Source: Hansfordia pulvinata
Taxonomy: Eukaryota > Ascomycota > Sordariomycetes > Xylariales
Direction: 5' to 3'
DNA: 64,000 bases
Assembly: GCA_006538405.1 (NCBI GenBank)
Contig: BJKQ01000001.1
Location: 1,612,001-1,676,000, forward strand
Part shown: piece by piece, positions 45,256 to 54,673 of the stretch
Numbering within the stretch: position 1 is the first letter of the stretch
Layout of the letters: each line of letters opens with the position of its first letter
The notes under the pieces: model-generated
Seen by the model: only the letters and a program-made list of their open reading frames with translations
Databases searched by the model: none
What the model was told of the DNA's origin: nothing
Translations under genes and position numbers: made by a program

Positions 45256-45867
45256 GGACTGGAATAACGGGCTCGTCAAATGCTGAGGGGATTTGCCGAT
45301 TCTATCCCCGGGGGACTTGGCCACGGCAGCCCCCCCATGGCCGACATCGTTGTGTTCCTCATACAGGCAGTCTGTGGGCACAAGACGACACCCGCAGTTA
45401 GCAGCTCTGCGGAAGCCTCTGGGAGGAAGCCAATGGCCAGCACGGCCGGGCTTCTTTCAGGCAGACTTTGATGCCAATTTCTCTTGACTTTCGCCTCTGT
45501 CTCGTCGGGGTCTCGTCCGCGATCCGACACTTAGCCACTAAGGGGAATAGGTAGTGGTTCTTCTGATACATTTTCTGTTGTCTCTATTCTGACACGACAG
45601 CATACATCCTCGGGGTGTATAACATCTGCTTTAGTACATACTTCTCAGCTTGCAGGCTTGACAGCTCAGTTCCAAATCACATGTACATACAGCACCTCTT
45701 TTTTCTCGAATAACTGTTGACATGATTCCTGGGGCAACGAGTCGAATGCAGAACACCAAATATATCGGCGTCCCCCCCCCCCCTCCCCTTTTTCAACATC
45801 CCCTTGAACCTCTGGACACACACACGCGCACATCCAAAAAGGGGTACCCCCCTTTCCCTTTTTCCTT
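45256..45867. other. Gene-free stretch, 0.6 kb
   Basis: The 3' flanks of the secreted-protein pseudogene and the adenylation gene. It includes a 12-C tract at 45772-45783. No gene seen. Confidence 0.55.
45772..45783. repeat. Poly-C tract (12 C)
   Basis: C homopolymer downstream of the minus-strand adenylation gene. Confidence 0.9.
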
Positions 45868-48217
45868 TCACCCATCAACAACAGCGGCAGCGCCCATCTC
45901 CCGGCGCAGGTCGGCGGCGGCGTCGGCGGCCTCGCCCAGCCACGCGTCGCCGTGCGCGCGGTACGCGGCCTCGACGCGGGGCGCGAGCCTGGCCTCGGTC
46001 GCCCGGCGGACCGGAGCCCCCTTGGGCGAGCGGGCGAAGGTACCCGGGCCCAGGACCAGGACGTGCGTCGGCGCGACGCGCCCGTGCAGGGGCAGGTGCG
46101 CGTTCTGGGGGCAGATGACCTCGTCCCAGAGGCGTTGGCGGGCCGCTTCGTACGAGAAAGGGCTGGGGTCTTCGTCTCTGCTCTCGCCTCTCTGGTCCTG
46201 GTCCCGGGCGTCGCCGTCGTTGTTGTTGTTGTTGTCGTCATCGCCGTTCGCGTGGCCGTTGGCATCAGAGGGGGGGGATGACACTGCCTCCGCAGCGGCA
46301 GCGGCGGCAGAACGGGTCAGCTCGACCAGCAGCAGCGGCTGCAGGCGGCCGTTGCCGATGCAAAGGGCGTCCTGCACCAGCTCGTGGTTGGCGACGGCGC
46401 CCTCGATGGCCGCCGGGTAGTACGTGACGGCCGAGGCGAAGTTGATCATGTCGTCGGCGCGCCCCGCGAACCGCCACAGGTTGTACCGGCGCGCCAGGTC
46501 CCGGTCCGGGTGCGGCGCCCACAGGTCGCCGACGGCGTACTCGGCGACGTTCTGGGCGGTCGTCGTCGTTGTTGACGTTGCCGGCCCGCCGTTCTCCTCC
46601 CCCTTGCCCCTCTTCTGCTCCTCCAGCAGCTTCGCGTAGAAGACGCCCGCGCGCTCAAAGTACGCCGAGTACCGGTGCGACTTGTCGTTGAGCACGAAGA
46701 ACATCTCGTAGAGCGGGCTGCCGGCGTCGGTGCCTTCGGCCGAGGGGTCCGGCGACGACGAAGAAGCAGAAGAAGAAGAAGAGACGGGCATCTCGGCGCC
46801 GGACGGGCGGAACTCGATGCCGCTGGCCTCGGGGTCGAAGGAGATGTACTCCGGGGGGACGCCGGCCGGGGGTAGAACTGCGGCGGGTAGAGCGTCTCGG
46901 TCGACGCCCACACGTTGCGGATGCGGCAGTGCTTCTGGAAGGTCTGCACCGCAAAGTCGGACGGGATGGCTGTTGTCGAGGGGTAAGCTTCCGGCGGCGT
47001 TATCGTGTGCAGAACATATGTGTAAGGTAGATATCAGACTGGACAGGGAAAAAAAAAAGGGGGGGGGAGGAGCTAGTATGCAAATATGAGGTACATGTTC
47101 CTGACTTGACATGACCGTGTCTGGTCTGTATCTCAGGCATGCAAATAGCAGGGTAGAGCACATATAAGAGAAGGATCAGAGGTTTCGACTCACATCCACC
47201 GCACATGACCAGCTTCATGTTGGCGAGGTACCTGCCCGGGTCGCCGGAGCGGGCGACCTCCTCCATCATCCAGGGGATCAGGATCGAGACCTCGGCGGCG
47301 GCCGAGTGGCGCAGGACGTCGAGCACCTCGCCCAGGCGCGTGCTCCGGCGGCGCAGTCCGGGCATGAACACGCCCCCTCCCACGGTGCTCATCAGCATCG
47401 CGAACCCCGCCGACGACATGTGGTACGGCGGCGTCACGACCAGGAACCGCCGGCCCTCGCCCACGTGCACCAGCTCGCGCACGCGCTCCCGCGTTTTTCC
47501 TTCCCCTCCCCCCTCCCCTTCTTCTCCGGACGCGGCGACCGCCGAGGGCAGCAGCGCGATGGCGTCCTGCGCCGCAAATGCCGCGTGGTTGACGGGCACG
47601 GGCTTGGGCGCGCCCGTCGTCCCGCTAGAGTGCAGCACCATGAACGGGTCGTAGCGTGCCTCCTCGAACGTCTTGGTGTAGGGGAAGTGCGGCGCCCTCC
47701 CGCCCCAAGCCCCGCCGCCGCCGCCGTTGAGCGTCAGCAGGTCGTCGAGCTCCGGGACGACGACGTGGCGCTGGGGGTGGCGGGAGGCGGCCAGGACGCC
47801 GCGAACGTCGACGGCGGAGGCGGAGAAGAGGGCGACGCTGCCCGTCTGCTCCATGATGGAGGCGTGGATGGCGAGGCTGTTGAGCAGCGACGAGAAGAGC
47901 ACCTTGTAGCCGGCCTTGCACGCCGCCATCTGCATCATGTGATACCGGACGTCGGGCTCGCCCAGGTACGTGATCGTGTCAAAGGTCGCCGGCGTTGGCG
48001 GGGGGCCCAGCGCCTCGCGGATCAGCCACGCCAGCCGGTTGATGGCGTTGGCCAGCACCTCGTACGTCACGTCCTCGTGGCCCGCGGCCAGGTCGTCGTC
48101 GTCCCGCGGGATCGAGGCCCAGGCCCGCTGCGGCTCGCGCGCCGCGCGCTCGTCGATGAGCACCGGCAGCAGGCGCCGCCCGCAGTCGGGCGGAGGCGGC
48201 GGCGCAACGGGGCTCAT
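45868..48217 (-). CDS. Stand-alone NRPS-like adenylation (ANL) enzyme, apparent 1-nt frameshift
   Basis: Acyl- or aminoacyl-adenylate-forming enzyme. Exons are 48217-47194 and 46969-45868, with a 224-nt intron (GTGAGT donor, ACAACAG acceptor). Core motifs are visible: A3 HSSGTTGAPKP near residue 193, the PPYHMSSAG region, LVMCGG, A5 VWASTETLYPPQF, A7 VGDLWAPHP, A8 RFAGRADDMINFASA and A10 SPKGAPVRR. These resemble the A domains of fungal A-PCP-reductase proteins. The product ends about 60 residues after A10 with no carrier or reductase domain, so a partner would be needed, or the gene is truncated. Just after PPQFYP (near 46868-46872) the frame changes. One extra C in the CCCCC run joins the halves (PPAGVPPEY) into 708 residues. 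An Asp/Asn repeat lies near 600. The substrate cannot be read from the sequence. Confidence 0.82.
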
Positions 48218-48389
48218 GGTAGCGGGCGGTGGGAGGTGATCGGTAAGAAGGTTGTGAAGGTGAATGGCGATGAATGAATACAAGCTGGCCACGCCAGACG
48301 GATGGTATTCAGAGCCTTGGGCGTTGGAGGTTGCGAGGCGGCCGCGGTCGCCGAACTCCTTTTCCAAATATCAGGCCAAGACATCCGGC

Positions 48390-48397
48390 CTTATATA
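48390..48397 (-). promoter_or_regulatory. TATA box candidate for the adenylation gene
   Basis: On the minus strand this reads TATATAAG, a strong TATA match, about 173 bp before the start codon at 48217. A second A/T element (TATAGTGG) lies just upstream. Confidence 0.5.
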
Positions 48398-49005
48398 CAA
48401 TATCACTGGCCACTATAAAAGACTTTCTTCCACGGCCCATGCCACCGGGGGTTCGGTGGGTAGCACAAGCATGGCACGATCCCAGAAGCGAGCCGGGCCC
48501 CCGGAGCTGAAGAGTCTCCATGTCGGGAGCAGGAAGCAGGAGTCAGAACTCCCGCGAAACCCACCGGCAGGGCTGAGCCCCCCCTGTCTTTCCGGCAGCC
48601 TGTCCGAGGCATCGGTCTTCACTGGGGAGCGAGCGAGCGAGGGTGCGTGCGTGCGTGCTTCGGCTGATGTGGAGGGCCACCCGTTGGCTGCTGCAGGGTA
48701 TGTGTGGGTGTGGATGGGTGCCGACGGAGTATTCGTACGGCTGGCCGGGATTAGAGTATCTTGCATTGCGGAGAAGCTTTTCGGTAGCGCCTCTCCATCC
48801 ATGCGCGTCCGTCAGCCGGTATACGCGTAGTCAAGCCAGGGTCTGTTGTCCAGACTGTGGGGACGGCTCACGAACACTTCAACGTGGGCAAGATGGAGTC
48901 CTTTTGCCGGCTGCAGCCGGGATGTGCATTCCAGTGCGGTGGGCCAAGGAGTCGATTCCTGGGCTCCCGAAAGACAATATAACGTCCAGGGTATGCCTGG
49001 TACTT

Positions 49006-49118
49006 GGGTTCGGGGAAGGCACGGCGATGGGACTGGGTTCTAGGAAGGCACGACGATGGGACTGGGTTCGGGGAAGGCACGACTATAGGACTGACTGGGT
49101 TCGGGGAAGGCACGACTG
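49006..49118. repeat. Tandem repeat, about 29-bp unit, 4 copies
   Basis: Copies begin with GGGTTCGGGGAAGGCACG and end with GATGGGACT. The second copy has TCTAGG in place of TCGGGG, and the third is longer by 4 bp. It lies in the intergenic space between two divergent genes. Confidence 0.9.
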
Positions 49119-50596
49119 TGCCAGAGGGAGATGTAGGTCAGATTGGCCGAGCGGGGCCAGCTGTGGAACCTTACCATGTTCCTCCTTCTTCCGCATCACC
49201 TATTATACCACATTTGCTCCATTGCCATCCCTTAAGTACCCTTCTAGTTCCCGCAGGCTCGACCGACCATTGCCGACGTTCGCCCATGCGTTGGTTGGCG
49301 GCATTCCCTTCCGACTCAATCCTCTCTCTGCGGACGCGGCAACCGAAATTGAGAAAGACTTGTCGCTTTTTCCACAACTCGTCATCTTGTGAGGGGGCTC
49401 ACGGGTGCATACGACATACGACCGGCGCCCGTCACCTCGCCTCCCCATGGCGATGAAGCCTTTCGACTCTCCGCAGCGCAGCGGAAGGATTCCGCAGAAA
49501 ATAGACGAGACAAGAAACGAGCCCAGCTGCAGTCCCTCCCGTAGGTAGACACAAGCATCTCACCTCAGATCGGCGGGTCACGATGCTCTGGTCCCGACAG
49601 CGCAGGCCCTCGCATGGACACGTGCACCAACAGGCGTCCGTGATGCGGCCGCCCGTTGCGCAGCTCGCCATGAGCTAAGGTAGGCCAGGTAAGATAAGAA
49701 GAGCGGCCACCTAACAAGACTGGAAGGAAAGGTAAGCGCCCCTAACACCGCCTGAGCGGCGCCGTCACGTCACGTCACGTCAGCTGGCGGCCTGTGTTCT
49801 CGCGCGCGTGCTTTTAGGGGCGGCCTCGGATTCGCATACTTACTGCTGGGCGGGTTAGATACTTGGTAGTGTGTCGTATGGCAACCCGGCCGCCCCGGAC
49901 AAGGCACTCCCTGTCACGTCTTTGTCAGCCGCTTGCGGGTCCGGGCCAGGACTCGACCCGGCTTTGTGGGAGTGTCTGCATTGTCCCCGGTCTCCTGGTT
50001 CTTCCAGACAGACAAAGGCCGGATGGCAGGCTTCGACGCTTCCGGGCGTCGCGGCGCCACGGCCAGCAACGCCTGCCCCCCCACGCCGGCTCTTTGTCGG
50101 CCTGGCTGCCGAGAATCTGAGCCGAGCTGGGCTGAGCTGGCTGCCCATGCTGGCTGTGGAACACGCGGGGCAGGCTGCCCAGGGGATGCAACGGGTCAGT
50201 CGAGAAGAGAGCCGGCGAGGCAGGGCGAGCGAGTCTGTGCCACCACTCCCGCCGGTGCTCAAAGCAGCTCAAAGGCGGCAGCTGCTTGCTCTGTCTAGCA
50301 CTGTCAAAGACGATGACCTCAACTGCCGTTTCCGAGCTCGAGGCGGCGGATGCCTTTGTCGCAAGGCTTGCGCCGGGGCGGAGGAGCTCAGGGACGCGGT
50401 GGCCCTTAAATAGCGCTGCTGCTCTTTTATGAGCAGCGCAGGGTACGATTCGACGACGTTGGCCATGTTGAAGCTCATGATCTGACGGTTGAAACTCGAT
50501 GGACGTTGGATCTTATCTGCTTGAATTGTGGCCTTGCTCGGGGAGCTTCACCGGGACAACACCGCTCGAAGAAAAACCCTTGAGAAAGACATCACA

Positions 50597-53500
50597 ATGA
50601 CTTCTGCGCCGCCTCCCACGGACACGGATCTAGCCTATGGGCATTCCAGGCTAGCAGGCTCCATTTCACCAACCAAGTGAGAAGGGTGAACTTCTTATAC
50701 AACCGCTACCGCACACAAGGTATCCCCTTCTCAACCCCCTTCCCCCGCGATGATTGGGCTGGCGACATGATACCCTCCTGGCAGACCGGCAGCCACTACA
50801 TCTTCCCTCCCCCAGTCACGCTCCCGCGCCCGCGGCCCATCAACTACTTCCGCTCAAGCCTTGCTTCACGGCGGGCGATTTGCAAGCCCACGCCGGACCC
50901 GGCCTCGTCCTCCTACAACGCACAGATCAGGCGCAAGGAGGCGACGGATTTTTTCGACCGCCATGCCCCCAGGTTCAAGTATCTGAGATTGTTGGTAAGT
51001 GGCCGCCCCCCAATCCCCATCCTCAAGGGGCAGATGTGTTGCCAGGGTGCAAGACGTACGTTGATCCAGATCTAACCATTGCCCTCAGTACGTTGCCTAC
51101 CTATTGTATCTCCCTGCCGTCTCTCTATATGATTTGCCCACGTCAGGTCGTGTTCAAGGTAACCGCCAAAAAGACGCCCCACGGCGGCCGTCTTCTGAAA
51201 GCGTCCGCATCGACAGGAGTTTGGTTTGGTCGGCATGGCGGGGTGATAGACTGATAAGCTGACAAGGGAACAGGGGCGCCGGAGGCAATGGCATGGCGCT
51301 GCATTACCGGCACCGAGTGCAGCTTCGCAAGTCGCGAGCCCAGTACAAAGACTACGTCGTCAAAATAGCCTCAAAGAGTTGGCAAACGCCGTCCCTCCGT
51401 GAGGAAGGGTTGAAGACGGATGTGAGTGCCCGTTGAATCCAATACCACCCCTATCTCCAAGCGCGCAGCTGGACGGCCAGCGTTTCTGGGATCCCCTGAC
51501 TGATGATATCCTGCCTCGACAGAAAGTCAAGGGATCCGCCCACTGCATCCAGCGGCTTGACATGCCCAAGCGGGACCCGGAGAAGCCACCGCGGGACCCG
51601 GAGGGCCCCGAGGACGGCCAGCGCAACCGGAAGGAAGGGCCGAAGCTCGACAAGCGGAGCCGGAATGCCCGCTTCTCAGAGATCGGACCTGCTGACGACT
51701 CGAGCTTCGGCGAAGAGAGCAGCGGCAACGAGAGCAACCCACCCCCGAGGCCCCCGAAGAGGCCCCGGCGGGATCATGACACCACCGCGAGCGCAGAGAT
51801 CCGGAGGCTCAAGGACTACAATATCAGGTACAACGCCGCAGCAAGTGCCGCCTCGAAAGAGGCGGATGTACGGGCGAGGGGCGGACGTAGAGGGCGAGAC
51901 GGGCAGGGCGGACGTCAACATGGAGACGCGGCGCGCCTCGAGCGAAGGGACTATCTTCTGCTCGAGTACGTGGAGAACGGCAGCCTCTACTCCCTGATAG
52001 AGAAGCTGGCACGCGACTGCCCCGAAGACAGAATCCGAGAAATCCCCAACCGCATCCTGTGGCATTTCTGGTTATGTCGTGAGTGTACTCAAGCCGGCAG
52101 GCATTTTCCACAAGCTTCCGCCCCAACCTAAATCTAGGTATCAACTGACATCCCCGCTCGCAACAGTCATTCGATCCGCAGTGGCCATGGAATACCCGCC
52201 TCGCAAGTTCCACCCGCGCGCAAGAGCGCCAGGGGAGGAGCCGGTGCCGCCCCCGGCGTCCCCGGCCTCCGACTCGGCAGAAGAAGAGGGGGGCGCCGAC
52301 GAAGCTTATGCGGAAGCCCTCAGAGACTACGAGGAGGCGCACAGCCGCTGGCGGAAGCGCAAGCGGGACTACGACCCACACGACCTCATTGAACGCGTTC
52401 CCGAGGAAGACGACAAGAAGGAAAGGAAGCAGAACCTGGTGCATTTTGACATTGACCCGAGGAACGGTACGTTGCGCAGGACGGAACTTTTCCCAGTGTA
52501 CCCTTCGACTAGGTAATGCCTAGTTCGTGACTGATGCTTTGGAGACTGACCGGGCCCCCCTTGCAGTCTTCATAGGCGGGTTCGAATTTGGCGATGAGGG
52601 CCGCGCCGGCTGGCAGGACATGATAGACAAATACGGCGATGGCAGCCAAAGCGTCACGGCCAGCGTCGTTCCAACTACACCCCCGCTGGACGACAAGGGT
52701 CCCCAAGAAGAGACAGTCCAGCAGCGGTTCCGCTTCCAGGAGCCTCGGTCGGACTGCGTGCCGCACGAGCATGAACTCGTTCCCAGGCTCAAGGTCAGTC
52801 CACCCCAAAACTAGGCAGAGTCAACCTTGACGGTTCCCCTTTACTGACCACGCCATGATCGACCATGTAGCTGGCAGATTTCGGGTTGGCGACGCAAGTC
52901 AAGAAGCAGAAACGAAAGTGAGTCTCACCCCCTTGTGCTGGTGCGTATTCTCCCCCTCTGGCAACCTGCATAGCCCTCGAGACTGACGCGTGATATAAAC
53001 CCCATCAGCGAATACTACTTTAACCTGCGAGATTGGGGCAAGCTCTCCTATCTGACGCCGGTAAGTTGCTGCTCTTCATTCAGGCCGCCAGCACTCGTCT
53101 CACACCGCGAGCAGGAACAATTTGGGGCCGACTGGGAAGAGCTGAACCTCTTGGAGCCCGGGCAGCACCAGCTCGCCGAGTCCGAGGTGGCCGGCAACTA
53201 CGGGCCGTGGACGAATGTCTTCCAGATTGCCCAGGTGAGTTCTGGCAAACAACTTCCCCCTGGACCCCGTTCCACTCTTCACGTCTCCATTGTGTGGTCG
53301 CTACCTCGAACAACGTATCTCTGACATGGGACCATGAAAACCAAAAACCTCACCCAGACCATGTGGACGCTCATCACGCATCACCAGCCCGTCGAGCCCC
53401 CCTTCCCGACTGTGGCCGACCCCCAGCCGGTGGGCAGGCTCCAGAAGGACAACTGGGTGCACGACAACCACTCACGCGTTTCGTATGGCGTGTGGCTGCG

Positions 53501-54281
53501 TCCTGGCGACCTCGAGGCGCCCGCCGGAATGGACCGCGTCGACCGGGCCTTGTGCGAGACCCTCTTCCGCTGCCTGTACCACCGGCCCGAGCACCGGCCG
53601 TCTCTGGAGGAGCTGCTGGCGCAGGCGGAGCACGAGGTGTCCCGGGCCGATGCCGTCGGCGGCCGCCCGGGGGAGTCGGACCAGGACGTCCGCGACTGGG
53701 TGCGGACGTGGATCTTCGACGCGCTGCCCGTCCCGCCGCCGCCCCCTACGCCGCCCGCCCACCCCTCAGTCGGCCCGCCGGGCCCCGGGCCGAACCGGCT
53801 CCGGGCGTGGGTCAATCGCGACCTGCCGAGTCCGGCGCAGATCTCGAATTTGCTGGGCTTGTTCGGCGTGGACGCCGGGCTGCACGCCCTGGCCGACAGC
53901 ATCGTGTGGCAGATTTCGGAGGTGGTGGGCACGACGGCGCTGGCCACGGTGTTCAACGACCTGCGCACCCACTGCGATGCGGTGCTGGACGACAACGTCG
54001 CGCTCAAGGACGAAGAGTGGTCGCACGTCGCGCTGGGACGGGTGCTGGACCGGTGGTGGGCCGACGTTGGCCCGGCCAGCGGCAGCGGCGTGCAGAAGCT
54101 CCAGCTGGGCTTCCTAGACTTTTACATGCAGCCGTTCGTCGACGAGTTCGACATGAGCCAGCTGCTTGACACTGGCAATCCTCCCTGCATGGTCTGGGTC
54201 TGGACGGATGACGCGGTCGAGGTGCAAGGCCCCATGGCTTTGAACAGCTACTACGGCTTGTATAATAACCCAGGGCCGTGA
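50597..54281 (+). CDS. Divergent fungal protein kinase with large catalytic-loop insert; 5' end uncertain
   Basis: Exons: about 50597-50994 (or to 50978), 51274-51421, 51469-52078 (or from 51523), 52167-52466, 52567-52793, 52871-52917, 53009-53060, 53115-53234 and 53358-54281. From the third exon the frame is continuous to the stop. Kinase features in order: Gly loop GAGGNGMA, Lys in YVVKIA, hinge YLLLEYVENGSLY, WLCLIRSAVAMEYPPRKFHP, catalytic loop HFDIDPRN (Phe replacing the Arg of HRD), DFG in LADFGLA, then YLTPEQFG. About 75 residues sit between the catalytic loop and DFG, and about 130 charged residues between the third strand and the hinge. A C-terminal region of about 200 residues is unassigned. 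Substrate unknown. The only upstream ATG (50597) is one base out of frame with exon 1. At the Gly loop, donor GTATCT (50979) keeps the frame, while donor GTAAGT (50995) gives a better beta strand but is off by one. Confidence 0.75.
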
Positions 54282-54397
54282 TAAGGGAAGGGGGGCAACA
54301 AGACTACATGGACTGCTAATGAGGGTTTCTAGAAAAGGGGGAACAAGGAGTAAGGGGAGTGTAGAGTGTTTGTAAGAATAGTTGGGTTTCATTAAGT

Positions 54398-54424
54398 AGT
54401 CAGTCAGTCAGTCAGTCAGTCAGT
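54398..54424. repeat. (AGTC)n microsatellite
   Basis: Between six and seven AGTC units just downstream of the kinase gene. Confidence 0.95.
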
Positions 54425-54580
54425 GTGAGCAACAAGTTGTAAAGTAGTATCTTGAGTAAAATGGATGCAGTGTGACCTTGATACTTCATATTTAAGGACC
54501 AGGCAAAATCTAAAGGTGACTGTATTAGCAGTTGTGATGAGATGGGACCAAACACATAGCAGGGTGAGTGGACCTGAAGC

Positions 54581-54585
54581 AAAAA
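54581..54585 (-). terminator. Pol III T-run terminator of the tRNA
   Basis: Five T residues on the minus strand, about 16 nt past the 3' end of the tRNA-Trp, the expected place and form of a Pol III stop. Confidence 0.65.
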
Positions 54586-54601
54586 GGACATTTTCCTGAT
54601 C

Positions 54602-54673
54602 TGACCCCAACCCGATTTGAACGGATAACCTTTCGATCTGGAGTCGAACGCGCTGCCGTTGCGCCATAGGGCC
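54602..54673 (-). tRNA. tRNA-Trp (anticodon CCA), intronless
   Basis: A complete 72-nt cloverleaf. The acceptor stem GGCCCTA pairs with TGGGGTC (two G-T pairs) with discriminator A. The D stem is GCGC/GCGC. The anticodon stem TTCGA/TCGAA carries the loop CTCCAGA with CCA at the centre. The variable loop is AGGTT and the T arm is ATCCG-TTCAAAT-CGGGT. There is no intron in the anticodon loop. The A box (TGGCGCAACGG) and B box (GTTCAAATC) are internal, and a T-run terminator follows. Confidence 0.96.

Larger units (their letters stand above)
48218..50596. other. Gene-free stretch, 2.4 kb
   Basis: The divergent space between the adenylation gene (minus) and the kinase gene (plus). Contents are a TATA-like element at 48390-48397, a tandem repeat of about 29 bp at 49006-49118, and three CACGT units near 49767-49782. 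No coding gene is supported. Confidence 0.55.

Noticed and set aside
27471..48217. Secondary-metabolite gene cluster (P450, SDR, adenylation enzyme)
   Set aside because: The three genes are 8-20 kb apart with unrelated genes between them, there is no backbone synthase, transporter or pathway regulator, and the adenylation gene lacks a carrier domain.
47306..48277. 323-residue open frame on the plus strand
   Set aside because: Antisense to the first exon of the adenylation gene; Arg/Gly/Val-rich mirror of GC-rich codons.
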